From assembly GCA_964451885.1 (NCBI GenBank), contig CAYVJW010000023.1, positions 1-18,576 on the forward strand: a stretch of 18,576 nt of DNA, read 5' to 3'. The position numbers were made by a program, and so were the translations under genes. Shown here piece after piece: positions 1-6,778 of the stretch. This DNA is from CAYVJW01 sp964451885. Its GTDB lineage: Bacteria > Patescibacteriota > Gracilibacteria > UBA4473. Numbering within the stretch: the first letter of the stretch is position 1; every line of letters begins with the position of its first letter. A model generated the notes under the pieces. It searched no databases. It had not been told where the DNA came from and saw only the letters and a program-made list of their open reading frames with translations.

Positions 1-44
1 GGGAGGCAGATAGCAAGATGGCAAATGAAGTTAAAAAAAACTAA
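1..44 (+). CDS. 3' tail of an upstream gene (partial)
   Basis: One frame is open from the window edge (first full codon at 3) and ends with a TAA at 42-44, giving a Lys-rich C-terminal tail ending NEVKKN. The other two plus frames look less natural here. Nothing about function can be said from about 13 residues. It could also be plain intergenic sequence, because such a short open stretch is expected by chance. Confidence 0.3.
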   Translation, partial: EADSKMANEVKKN

Positions 45-81
45 GGATTCGTCCCCCTACTTTTCCCTTCCTTTTCCCCTC

Positions 82-107
82 ATAATCTGATATAATAATC
101 AGATTAT
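82..107 (+). promoter_or_regulatory. Inverted repeat with an embedded -10 box before the DUF4010 gene
   Basis: A perfect 10-bp inverted repeat (ATAATCTGAT at 82-91, ATCAGATTAT at 98-107) surrounds a 6-bp centre. A TATAAT box at 91-96 overlaps that centre. The ATG of the next gene is at 117, so a transcript from this box would have a leader of only about 14 nt. The -35 region (68-73, TTCCTT) is poor. Candidate promoter plus operator; the regulator is unknown. Confidence 0.45.
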
Positions 108-116
108 TTAACAATA

Positions 117-1391
117 ATGCTCGAGCTCTCCCTCACCCATCCTCTTCTAAAATTAATGATCGCCATACTTCTAGGGGCGTTTCTTGGCATTCGCCGAGAA
201 ATGAAGGCTCAGGGCTCCATCAAGCACCAAAGTTTTATGGGAATCCGCACCATGACTTTGCTCTGTGGAATGGGAGCAATTTCTACATTTTTTGAAGCTT
301 TTCCTCTGCTCCCTTTTGTTTTTTTTGCAGGAATACTCGTGTTAGTTGGTATTGCCTATACTCACGGAAGCTTTGCAATGAAAAGAATCGGCATTACCAC
401 GGAGCTGTCAGCCATCCTAATTTTTTGGATCGGAGTTTTGGTCGGATTAGAGGAGGCCATTCTGGCCGTTATACTAACTATTTTTCTGGCCAGCCTGAAC
501 GCTTTTAAAGAAAAGCTCCACGGATTTGTCGGGACACTGAACGAAAAAGAATGGGTCGGCGCTCTGCAGCTTTTAATTATCTCCGGCGCAATCCTTCCTT
601 TTCTCCCCCATGAGCCAATTGATCCCTGGGGAGTACTTGTTCCTTTTCGTGTGTGGCTGCTTGTTATTTTGATTTCCGGAATTGGATTTATGGGATATTT
701 TCTGATTAAATATTTCGGCACAAAAGGAGGTGTCCCGCTTACGGGTTTTTTGGGAGCTCTTGTTTCCAGTAACGCAGTAACTGTTTCCATGGCATCACAA
801 TCAAAAAAATTCAAAATATGCGGAATTTTTGCCACAGGAATATTAATCGGACTCGCTACCATGCAGCTACGAGTTGTCCTAGAAATTTTAATTCTCGGAA
901 CGGCTCAACTTACTTCTAGCATAATAAGCATCCCTATTGCCATGGCCACAGCAAGTGGAATTGCCGCATTTTATTTTTTCCGACAAACCTCTAAGAAAAA
1001 TTATTTTTTCTGGGAAAAAGAACCTGAATTAAAACTGGAAAGCCCGTTTGAATTAAAGCCAGCATTACAATTTGGAATTATTTTTGTGTTAGTTTTATTT
1101 GCCGTGGTATTCGGTAAAAAATATTTCGGCGAACCCGGCGTTTATTTAGCCTCCTTGTTTTCGGGCATAATTGATATAGATGCTATTGTTCTATCAACAC
1201 TGGAATCAGTAAGGCTTGGCGAATTAGACCCCCATACTGCAAAAAATTCGATTGCCATCGCCCTTTTCACGAATACCATTATAAAAATCGGGTTTGTCGC
1301 TCTTTTGGGATCTAAAGAATTATTGGAAAAAATAACAACAGGAGTACTATTTATAACATTAATCGGCGTATTGACATTGTTCTTAACATAA
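117..1391 (+). CDS. MgtC/SapB-DUF4010 family integral membrane protein
   Basis: This is a 424-aa, strongly hydrophobic protein with about ten or more membrane segments. The first ~140 residues follow the MgtC/SapB pattern, with an early helix, a Gly-rich 'LLGAFLGIRRE' turn and a conserved 'GIRTMTLL' stretch. The rest looks like the DUF4010 module, with repeated small-residue helices such as 'GFLGALVSSNAVTVSMA' (about 210-226). The length is typical of the fused MgtC-DUF4010 family. These proteins are inner-membrane, and their transport or regulatory role is not settled; MgtC itself is linked to Mg2+ stress and ATP synthase control in pathogens. The start at 117 fits the short distance from the -10 box; no Shine-Dalgarno is visible. 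It lies upstream of greA with about 100 bp between, so the two may be transcribed separately. The family is clear, the function is not. Confidence 0.8.
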   Translation: MLELSLTHPLLKLMIAILLGAFLGIRREMKAQGSIKHQSFMGIRTMTLLCGMGAISTFFEAFPLLPFVFFAGILVLVGIAYTHGSFAMKRIGITTELSAILIFWIGVLVGLEEAILAVILTIFLASLNAFKEKLHGFVGTLNEKEWVGALQLLIISGAILPFLPHEPIDPWGVLVPFRVWLLVILISGIGFMGYFLIKYFGTKGGVPLTGFLGALVSSNAVTVSMASQSKKFKICGIFATGILIGLATMQLRVVLEILILGTAQLTSSIISIPIAMATASGIAAFYFFRQTSKKNYFFWEKEPELKLESPFELKPALQFGIIFVLVLFAVVFGKKYFGEPGVYLASLFSGIIDIDAIVLSTLESVRLGELDPHTAKNSIAIALFTNTIIKIGFVALLGSKELLEKITTGVLFITLIGVLTLFLT

Positions 1392-1489
1392 AATTTAGAA
1401 ATTGAATTCAACCTTCTTCTTGCTTTTTTTTCACAAAAGTGTACTATCTACCCCACTTTATTCATTTTAATTCACTAAATCATTTCAAA

Positions 1490-1972
1490 ATGGCACAACA
1501 AGACAATCAGGGCGTTCTAGTTACCGCTGCGGGTCTACAAAAACTCCAGGAAGAACTTGAAGACCTGAAAACAAAAGGGCGAAAAGAGGTCGCCAAAAGA
1601 TTAGCCGAAGCAATTTCTTACGGAGATCTATCCGAAAACTCGGAATATGACGAAGCAAAAAACCAACAGGCCTTCATCGAAGGGCGAATTGCCGAACTTG
1701 AAGAGCAGATAAAATACGCAAAAGTCATAGGAAGTTCCAAGTCACAAGCAGGAATAGTACAAATCGGATCTACCGTAAAATTGCAACGCAAAAATGACAA
1801 AGAGTCTCACGAATATATGATTGTCGGATCCACAGAGGCCGACCCTATCATGCATCGAATTTCGAATGTTTCTCCCGTCGGAAAAGCCGTTCTAGGGAAA
1901 AAAGCAAAAGATAGCGTAAATATAGATGCTCCGGGGGGGACATTTGTGTATAAAATTTTGGAAGTGTCTTAG
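1490..1972 (+). CDS. greA: Transcription elongation factor GreA
   Basis: GreA rescues backtracked RNA polymerase by reaching into the secondary channel and stimulating cleavage of the nascent RNA 3' end. The 160-aa product matches the usual family length of about 158. An N-terminal antiparallel coiled coil (about 12-75) carries the tip motif GDLSENSEYDEA, with the acidic tip residues D46 and E49. A C-terminal FKBP-like globular domain follows, with the typical ending around 'ISNVSPVGKAVLGKKAKD'. The frame is open further upstream (GTG at 1439), but the ATG at 1490 gives the standard N-terminus, so it is chosen. No Shine-Dalgarno precedes it. The stop is only 2 bp from the stop of the convergent desulfurase gene. 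Confidence 0.95.
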   Translation: MAQQDNQGVLVTAAGLQKLQEELEDLKTKGRKEVAKRLAEAISYGDLSENSEYDEAKNQQAFIEGRIAELEEQIKYAKVIGSSKSQAGIVQIGSTVKLQRKNDKESHEYMIVGSTEADPIMHRISNVSPVGKAVLGKKAKDSVNIDAPGGTFVYKILEVS

Positions 1973-1974
1973 TA

Positions 1975-3120
1975 TTAGAAATTATCTCCAAGAATCTCCA
2001 AACACCTCTGAACATCACTAAAACTCGTCTCTCTCCCAAGAGAAATCCTCACCCCCCTCCCAGAATCTTCTTCGGAAACCCCTAAATTCTTCAATACGCT
2101 AGACCCTCTCACACAACCGCTGGCACAAGCACTTCCGGCAGAAATAGAAAGTCCTCCCAGGTCACACTTTGCCACAAAAAGCCCCGATGACATACCCCCG
2201 CCAAGAAGAAAATGAAAAATATGGGGCAAAAAATTTTTTTCCGGAGTGGTGATACGAAGATGCGGCCATTTTTCTTGAAAATAATTTCTAATAAACCTAT
2301 GCAGCTCCTGCCATTTATTGTTTAAGCCGCTTCTGCCGCGTTCATGTAACTCAAGAGCCTTAGCAATTCCCGCTACGGCCTGAATATTTTCTGTTCCCCC
2401 GCGCAATCCAAACTCCTGACTCCCTTTAAAAATCGGTTCCAGCGGCGTGTTCTTATTTTTAAGCAATATTCCGCTACCCTTCGGTCCGCCGAATTTTTCT
2501 CCGGAAAGGGCAACGAAATCGGCACAAAGTTTTTCAAATGAAATTGATTCTGTAACAATAGAGGCAGCACAATCCACAATAAAAACCGGGAAATCATCAC
2601 CCTTGTCAGACATAGCCTTTATAGCCTCCCCTATTTTCTCAACCGGCTGCAAAAGTCCTATTTCCGAATTTCCATGCTCTACTGCGACAAGAGCCGAACC
2701 CTTGAAAAAATTAGGATCAAATGTTTTTTTCGCAAAAAAACCATGCTTATCTAACGGCAAAAAACAAACCGCTGCTCCAAAATGTTTTTTCAAAAAATCT
2801 GCCGCCCCCCGCACACAAGCATGCGAAAGAGGAGAGACCCAGACCGTCCCACCTCCACTTCGGCGTGCCAAATACCCTCCGATCATTGCCAAGTTCAAAC
2901 TTTCCGTAGCCCCCGAAGTAAAAATAACTTCTGAAGCATTACAACATAAAATTTCTGCACATTTAATCCGCGCTTCATCCAAAATACTCTTCGCTTCTCT
3001 CCCATGGAAATGAATTGAGCTGGGGTTTCCAATGATTTTGCATGCCCGTTGCATCGCTTGTATTGCCTCCGGATAAAGAGAGGTGGAAGCCGCGTGATCA
3101 AGGTAGATTTTGTCAGACAT
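1975..3120 (-). CDS. Cysteine desulfurase (NifS/IscS type), variant PLP site
   Basis: This is a PLP enzyme that takes sulfur from cysteine for Fe-S clusters and thio-modified RNA. The 381-aa protein has the class V aminotransferase layout: N-terminal 'YLDHAAST', 'ATESLNLA' (71-78), the PLP-stacking His (H100), the pyridine-N Asp (D183), the Schiff-base Lys (K209 in 'EKFGGPKG'), 'RGGTEN' (240-245) and the persulfide Cys C332 in 'SAGSACASG'. Two positions differ from the standard family pattern. The Gln of DxxQ is Ala186, and the His before the Schiff-base Lys is Glu208. All residues needed for chemistry appear present, so it is probably active, perhaps with shifted specificity or partner. No iscU or sufU scaffold is visible nearby. 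It is last in a minus-strand run after prsW and murB, 55 bp downstream of murB. The exact iscS/nifS/sufS name cannot be fixed. Confidence 0.88.
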   Translation of the reverse strand: MSDKIYLDHAASTSLYPEAIQAMQRACKIIGNPSSIHFHGREAKSILDEARIKCAEILCCNASEVIFTSGATESLNLAMIGGYLARRSGGGTVWVSPLSHACVRGAADFLKKHFGAAVCFLPLDKHGFFAKKTFDPNFFKGSALVAVEHGNSEIGLLQPVEKIGEAIKAMSDKGDDFPVFIVDCAASIVTESISFEKLCADFVALSGEKFGGPKGSGILLKNKNTPLEPIFKGSQEFGLRGGTENIQAVAGIAKALELHERGRSGLNNKWQELHRFIRNYFQEKWPHLRITTPEKNFLPHIFHFLLGGGMSSGLFVAKCDLGGLSISAGSACASGCVRGSSVLKNLGVSEEDSGRGVRISLGRETSFSDVQRCLEILGDNF

Positions 3121-3175
3121 GATAAAGTTAAAAAGTTTGTAAGGTTCTATTATTTCCTCTAAGCTCTACCCTCTA

Positions 3176-4081
3176 CTAACTAAGTTCTATTGTTTCCCCC
3201 TTCTCATTACAAATAAAAACCTCCGGTTCGAGCTCAATTCCCTTTTTATCAAGTACAATTTTTTTCCATTTTCGAGCCAACTCTAAAATCTCCACCTGCT
3301 TTGCCTGGTCGAGGTTCAGAAAAAAATTTGCGTGTTTTTCCGAAATTTTCGCATCCCCAATTCGATCTCCTTTTGCTCCGCATTCATCAAGCAATTTTCC
3401 GGCAATATTTCCCGAAGGGTTTTTAAAAAGGCATCCTCCTGATCGTCCGGGAGGATTTTTTTTCCAGCGCTCGGCAAGAATTTTTTTTGTTTCTTGTTCT
3501 GCCCGAAAACAACCCCGGCTAATGTCCCCTTCAATGGGATTAAATTTAAATGTCCCCCTTACAATACACCAATCCGGCTTATGCTTAAAAACACTTTCCC
3601 TATACCCAAAAACACATTTATCAACCGGAGTAGTATGCATTATCCCGCTTTCATCCAAATGATCGACCGAAACACAAAAATCTGAAACCGCCCTCCCCAA
3701 CGCTCCAGCATTCCCCCGCAAAAAACCTCCTACATTCCCCGGGATTCCACTCAAATTACAAAGATCCGCAAACCCCCTTCTGTTCGATGACTCGATAAAA
3801 TCCTGAAAATTCTTCCCCGCCTCAACAGTAGCCAAATTCCCCTTCCAAATAATTTCTTCAAATTTCAGAATAAACACCCTTCCACGAAAACCCTTGTCCG
3901 AAAATATAATATTTGATCCCTTTCCCAAAACAACCTTCGGAATCTTTTGTGCCACAGTTTCCGCCCAAATATCCGAAAACTCTGAAATATCATCTACTTC
4001 CCAAACTTCATCGGCAAGCCCCCCTACGGCGTAGAAGGTTATGTCTGAGAGAGTACTGTTGTAGAAAACTTGGATGGACAT
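3176..4081 (-). CDS. murB: UDP-N-acetylenolpyruvoylglucosamine reductase MurB
   Basis: MurB is a cytoplasmic flavoprotein that reduces UDP-GlcNAc-enolpyruvate to UDP-MurNAc with NADPH, the second committed step of peptidoglycan synthesis. The 301-aa product has the FAD-binding PCMH pattern: 'FYAVGG' near residue 16, 'LGKGSNIIFSDKGFRG' (52-67) and 'SGIPGNVGG' (111-119), the last followed by 'NAGALG'. The C-terminal substrate domain has 'FGYRESVF' (Y160, R161), 'GGCLFKNPSG' (215-224) and 'GIELEPEV' near the end with the catalytic Glu. The proton-donor Ser position is Cys217. The frame opens at 4123, but those first 14 residues are encoded by a heptamer repeat, so the Met at 4081 is the preferred start. 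It lies between prsW and the desulfurase on the same strand. Confidence 0.92.
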   Translation of the reverse strand: MSIQVFYNSTLSDITFYAVGGLADEVWEVDDISEFSDIWAETVAQKIPKVVLGKGSNIIFSDKGFRGRVFILKFEEIIWKGNLATVEAGKNFQDFIESSNRRGFADLCNLSGIPGNVGGFLRGNAGALGRAVSDFCVSVDHLDESGIMHTTPVDKCVFGYRESVFKHKPDWCIVRGTFKFNPIEGDISRGCFRAEQETKKILAERWKKNPPGRSGGCLFKNPSGNIAGKLLDECGAKGDRIGDAKISEKHANFFLNLDQAKQVEILELARKWKKIVLDKKGIELEPEVFICNEKGETIELS

Positions 4082-4087
4082 CAAACC

Positions 4088-4122
4088 CAAGATACAAGAC
4101 ACAAGACACAAGACACAAGACA
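4088..4122. repeat. Heptanucleotide tandem repeat, five copies
   Basis: Five head-to-tail copies of a 7-bp unit are present: caagata once, then caagaca four times. They occupy the gap between prsW and murB and end 6 bp before the chosen murB ATG. On the murB strand the repeat reads TGTCTTG. The unit is not a multiple of three, so copy changes would shift the frame of any upstream start codon (such as the ATG at 4123) relative to murB. Confidence 0.9.
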
Positions 4123-4145
4123 AAAAACAGAAAAAAGCTTCCCAA

Positions 4146-4997
4146 TCATGAAACCAACGACACTTTCCTCCTCAAATACCACATCCCCCCTACAGCAAGA
4201 AGAAAAGCAATTTCCGGATGCATAGGATCAAATCGGAAATCGAAAGCAAAATAGGCAAACAATCGATTTAACTCAGAAGTGTCTAACGACAGATTAAACA
4301 TAGCATGAACAATGATCGCCACCAAAAAACCTTCAAAAATAACCCCTCGAGCATAATGCCCTCTCATGGTCGGCCAATGAGAAAAAAGCAAATGCTTCCG
4401 AGCAATGTGAAAGGTTATTATTTGCAACAAATTCCTTTTCCGAAACGGAATAAAAATAGCCTTAAGAGGAGATTCGTGATGTCCCTTGTGAATTGTTTCG
4501 GCCAAATAAGCCCCCACATAAAAAAGCCCAAAAACCGCCGTAGTCACTCCGTGCAAAAGCGTCGATGTCCAGAATCTTCCCTGAAACAAAAGCCAGAAAC
4601 TAGGAGAAAATCCGGCAATTTCATAGGCGTTTACCAAATAAACCAGATTCTCCGCCAAAGCAAATCCCAACCCAACCGAAAACCCATACACCACTCCTCC
4701 CGCAATACTTTGAAAACGCTCTTTTACCAGCTCCATAGCCATAATAGCAAAAGCCACCTTAAAAAACTCCTCTCCCACAATCTTCAACCAAAAATTTTCA
4801 AGACCAACCTTCTCTCCAAAAACAGCAAAAGCCACCGCCGACAACATCCCCGCATCAAGCGCCAAAAAGAATAAAACGAGCGGATCCTTTTGTTTTCGCT
4901 CCCTCTCAAAAAAAAGCAACCAAAACCCCGCTCCCAAAAACGAAATGGGCAAAAAAGAAGTCCAGAAATATTCATGGGAAAGTATATCGAGAAACAT
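4146..4997 (-). CDS. PrsW-type intramembrane protease
   Basis: This 283-aa protein has about eight membrane segments and all the signature motifs of the PrsW family. They are GEEFFK (75-80; E76 and E77), the 'GFALAEN' motif (111-117; E116), the His of 'LLHG' (H149) and 'HAMFN' (H231, N235). These residues are expected to form the active site in the membrane. In Bacillus, PrsW starts the cleavage of an anti-sigma factor; the substrate here is unknown. The length is within the usual range. It is first in a minus-strand run with murB and the desulfurase. A good promoter (5025-5053) gives a leader of about 21 nt. An extramembrane loop rich in His, Lys and Arg (about 170-215) is longer than I would expect. 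No anti-sigma or sigma gene is visible nearby. Confidence 0.85.
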   Translation of the reverse strand: MFLDILSHEYFWTSFLPISFLGAGFWLLFFERERKQKDPLVLFFLALDAGMLSAVAFAVFGEKVGLENFWLKIVGEEFFKVAFAIMAMELVKERFQSIAGGVVYGFSVGLGFALAENLVYLVNAYEIAGFSPSFWLLFQGRFWTSTLLHGVTTAVFGLFYVGAYLAETIHKGHHESPLKAIFIPFRKRNLLQIITFHIARKHLLFSHWPTMRGHYARGVIFEGFLVAIIVHAMFNLSLDTSELNRLFAYFAFDFRFDPMHPEIAFLLAVGGMWYLRRKVSLVS

Positions 4998-5024
4998 GGG
5001 CTAAAAAAATTAAATAATCAGCTT

Positions 5025-5053
5025 ATTATAAAGGGTTTTTGGAGGAAAGTCCA
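5025..5053 (-). promoter_or_regulatory. Promoter for the prsW-murB-desulfurase run
   Basis: Reading the minus strand, TGGACT (5048-5053) and TATAAT (5025-5030) are separated by 17 bp. The start codon of the PrsW-type gene is 28 bp beyond the -10 box. This is a good match to a housekeeping sigma promoter. Confidence 0.55.
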
Positions 5054-5068
5054 GAGAAATAAAAAAAT

Positions 5069-5097
5069 TTGCCCTCCAACAACCAAAGCCATACACT
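5069..5097 (+). promoter_or_regulatory. Weak promoter candidate for the 208-aa secreted protein
   Basis: TTGCCC (5069-5074) and TACACT (5092-5097) are 17 bp apart, 18 bp before the ATG at 5115. Each box matches four of six consensus positions. Confidence 0.35.
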
Positions 5098-5114
5098 AGA
5101 AGAAGTCAAAAACA

Positions 5115-5741
5115 ATGAAAAAAATAAAAAAAAGCATTCTTTCTTTCTTATCCCCAACGCTTTTATCAATAGCCAGCACGCTTTTTTCCCTACTAATCGC
5201 CACCATCATCTACGCCACCACCACGACCCACTCCCCCATGCCCCTTCCCGCAGACAAAACCACCAGCTCAACAACCACCGCAGCAGAATGGAACCAACTC
5301 GCCAGAATGCTCAACGGAATGAACGGCACTTGCCCTTCCGGGAAGTATCTGGTGGGGGTTAATCGTGATGGAGGGAGGGAGTGTAGGGATTTGCCAGCGA
5401 GCACAACCAGCAGCCCTCTTGTTCACGATGAACACTCTGAAATGCAGTGTACTGACTTAGGCGGAGAAGTGTTTCAGAACTTCTGCAAAATAATCGATAA
5501 CACATGTCCTCAGGGCTGGAGTCCCTTTCTTAACTGGAGTACAACCAGAACTACTCATTGTAAAAAAACAGGACACACCTATGATAACCCCTGTATAAAA
5601 TGTAGTACCGGACAACATGATTTTGACAACCTGGCTCCTGAAGTGTGTACATATCATGATAGTTGGGTAACCAGTACAGGAAGGTGCCTTTCGCCAGATT
5701 ATTCGTGTATTGCTGAAATAACTTCTATCGGATGTTACTAG
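5115..5741 (+). CDS. Secreted cysteine-rich protein, Trp-Asn family member 1
   Basis: This 208-aa protein is exported or membrane-anchored. A basic start (MKKIKK) is followed by a hydrophobic stretch (about 14-33) ending near YA, a plausible signal peptide. A Thr/Ser/Pro linker leads to W59-N60, then C73-P in 'CPSGKYLVG', then GG-x-x-C90. The same spacing (14 residues from W to the first Cys, 17 to the next) recurs exactly in the protein at 6779. The remainder is a cysteine-rich tail with Cys at 112, 124, 131, 149, 160, 163, 178, 191, 198 and 207, giving 12 in all. That even number suggests disulfide bonding outside the cell. I do not recognise a named family and no enzyme motif is visible. 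The start has no strong Shine-Dalgarno. A stem-loop overlaps the stop codon. Confidence 0.72.
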   Translation: MKKIKKSILSFLSPTLLSIASTLFSLLIATIIYATTTTHSPMPLPADKTTSSTTTAAEWNQLARMLNGMNGTCPSGKYLVGVNRDGGRECRDLPASTTSSPLVHDEHSEMQCTDLGGEVFQNFCKIIDNTCPQGWSPFLNWSTTRTTHCKKTGHTYDNPCIKCSTGQHDFDNLAPEVCTYHDSWVTSTGRCLSPDYSCIAEITSIGCY

Positions 5742-5760
5742 TGGGGAACGCAAGCCCCAC
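5741..5760 (+). terminator. Stem-loop at the end of the 208-aa gene
   Basis: GTGGGG (5741-5746) pairs perfectly with CCCCAC (5755-5760) around an 8-nt loop. The stem begins on the last base of the stop codon. No T-run follows, so it is a 3'-end structure rather than a classic intrinsic terminator. Confidence 0.4.
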
Positions 5761-5770
5761 GATCAGCCAA

Positions 5771-5795
5771 TCGTTTTACATCTTTGCGAAAACGA
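5771..5795. terminator. Second stem-loop between convergent genes
   Basis: TCGTTTT (5771-5777) pairs perfectly with AAAACGA (5789-5795), with an 11-nt loop. It sits between the stop of the 208-aa gene and the stop of the small minus-strand ORF. A 13-nt stretch starting inside its 3' arm (5793-5805) recurs exactly at 9078-9090. It may end transcription from either side, but T-runs are weak. Confidence 0.35.
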
Positions 5796-5805
5796 CCTGT
5801 AAAAA

Positions 5806-5994
5806 TTAATCGAGGCATTTTTGTATGACATCAGTTCCTGATTCTGCCTCGAAAATATTTCCTTTCTCTAAATCCTTAAACGCTTCTTTCTCTGCTTGTT
5901 TGTTAAGATCTTCTAAAATACGAGATTCGATTTTATAATAAATTCGAATCAACTCTTTTTTTGGGGCGGTTTGAACAAGTTGATCAAGAGTCAT
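5806..5994 (-). CDS. Small hypothetical protein (62 aa)
   Basis: This is a 62-aa, highly charged, mostly helical-looking protein (MTLDQLVQTAPKKELI...), with no signal peptide and one Cys near the end. The composition is protein-like and it fills a gap otherwise empty on both strands. It is convergent with the 208-aa gene, with stem-loops between them. No family is recognised. Small charged proteins of this type can be antitoxins or regulators, but nothing in the sequence shows that. There is no clear promoter or Shine-Dalgarno. It may be spurious. Confidence 0.42.
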   Translation of the reverse strand: MTLDQLVQTAPKKELIRIYYKIESRILEDLNKQAEKEAFKDLEKGNIFEAESGTDVIQKCLD

Positions 5995-6133
5995 AACAAA
6001 AGTGTTAAGGATCTTGGCAGAAAATAAGTTATCAAATTTGGTAGGTTGTTTTCTACTAAGACCCTAAGTATTATATAAAAAAAATCAAATTTTCTGTCCC
6101 TCCGTTCGCCCCCCCGGTAATTCGCGTTTTTCT

Positions 6134-6162
6134 TTGACTTTATCAATACAATCAGATACAAT
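6134..6162 (+). promoter_or_regulatory. Strong promoter for the coiled-coil repeat gene
   Basis: TTGACT (6134-6139) and TACAAT (6157-6162) are 17 bp apart, each one mismatch from consensus. The preferred ATG at 6191 would have a leader of about 22 nt. A promoter here also argues against the upstream start at 6134. Confidence 0.7.
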
Positions 6163-6190
6163 CATCTTAGAAATTATCAATCCTCGCATA

Positions 6191-6665
6191 ATGACCGAAA
6201 ACGACAATCAAAAACTCGATTTGCTCGTCAAAATAGCCGAACAAACGGAAAAGAGATTTGATCAAATTGACAAGCGGTTTGAACAAATGGAAAGCAGGTT
6301 TGATCAAATTGACAAGCGGTTTGAACAAATGGAAAGCAGGTTTGATCAAATTGNNNNNNNNNNNNNNNNNNNNNNNNNNNNNNNNNNNNNNNNNNNNNNN
6401 NNNNNNNNNNNNNNNNNNNNNNNNNNNNNNNNNNNNNNNNNNNNNNNNNNNNNAACAGACTCGTAAAGAAGATCGAGCAGAATGGCGGCGCGGGTTTGAT
6501 GAAATAAAATATGATTTACGCCTGGACAAAGAAAAACTGGAAAAAGTCTATGAAGCAAGAAATCAAGTAACGGTTAATTTTTCACGAGCTTTTGCCACAA
6601 CGAATGCATTTATTGCCGGCGTACTTGCTGTGATTGTTTCCCTGTTCATGAATATAGATAAATAA
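6191..6665 (+). CDS. Coiled-coil repeat protein with C-terminal membrane anchor (interrupted by assembly gap)
   Basis: The N-terminal half (from ATG 6191) begins MTENDNQKLDLLVKIAEQ and runs into 14-residue repeats (FDQIDKRFEQMESR). It is then cut by 100 unknown bases at 6354-6453. After the gap the right-hand frame continues with charged helix (RAEWRRGFDEIKYDL) and ends with a hydrophobic stretch (TTNAFIAGVLAVIVSLFM) and stop at 6663-6665. This is one gene: a long coiled coil with a tail anchor, like many small repeat proteins of unknown role, and Borrelia Bdr proteins are similar in layout. The two halves are out of frame only because the 100-N run is an arbitrary length (100 is not a multiple of 3). 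The true repeat number is unknown. The start at 6191 fits the promoter at 6134-6162. Confidence 0.75.
6257..6353 (+). repeat. 42-bp coding tandem repeat running into the gap
   Basis: Two identical 42-bp units (6257-6298 and 6299-6340) and the first 13 bases of a third (6341-6353) encode the 14-residue heptad-like unit FDQIDKRFEQMESR. The repeat reaches the edge of the N-run, so it is the likely reason the assembly broke. Confidence 0.92.
6354..6453. other. Assembly gap (100 N)
   Basis: Exactly 100 unknown bases, a conventional placeholder for a gap of unknown size. It lies inside the repeat gene. Confidence 0.98.
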
Positions 6666-6694
6666 TTCCCCCACTAATCGACGAAATCATTTTT

Positions 6695-6723
6695 GACTTG
6701 ACCGCATGCAGACATCGGTTTTT
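6695..6723 (+). terminator. Stem-loop element A (terminator-like)
   Basis: GACCG (6700-6704) pairs with CGGTT (6716-6720, one G-T pair). Inside it ATG (6706-6708) pairs with CAT (6713-6715) around a CAGA loop, with one bulged base. The stem runs into TTTTT (6719-6723). It lies 35 bp past the stop of the coiled-coil gene, so it can act as its terminator. The leading GACTTGACCG is shared with the elements at 7742 and 9370. Confidence 0.5.
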
Positions 6724-6738
6724 AAGATTACCCAAAAT

Positions 6739-6767
6739 TTGACGCTCCCCGAATAGTTTCATATACT
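6739..6767 (+). promoter_or_regulatory. Promoter for the 126-aa secreted protein
   Basis: TTGACG (6739-6744) and TATACT (6762-6767) have 17-bp spacing, and each is one mismatch from consensus. The ATG is at 6779, so the expected leader is only about 5 nt. Confidence 0.65.
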
Positions 6768-6778
6768 TCCAGAGTAGA

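Noticed and set aside
362..862. 166-aa minus-strand ORF opposite the DUF4010 gene
   Set aside because: It is a shadow of a clear membrane protein gene; its composition is odd and no motif is seen.
3220..3240. A GGTTCGA-type T-loop suggesting a tRNA
   Set aside because: It lies inside the murB coding sequence (the LEPEV region), with no acceptor or anticodon stems around it.
4088..4122. CRISPR-like repeat
   Set aside because: The units are 7 bp and directly adjacent without spacers, so it is a simple tandem repeat. No CRISPR array is present in the window.
5042..5052. GAGGAAAGTCC, the start of the conserved RNase P RNA core
   Set aside because: Only these 11 bases match. The rest of the core (such as the ACAGAAA-type and P4 partner segments) is absent and the gap is only 117 bp, far too short for RNase P RNA.
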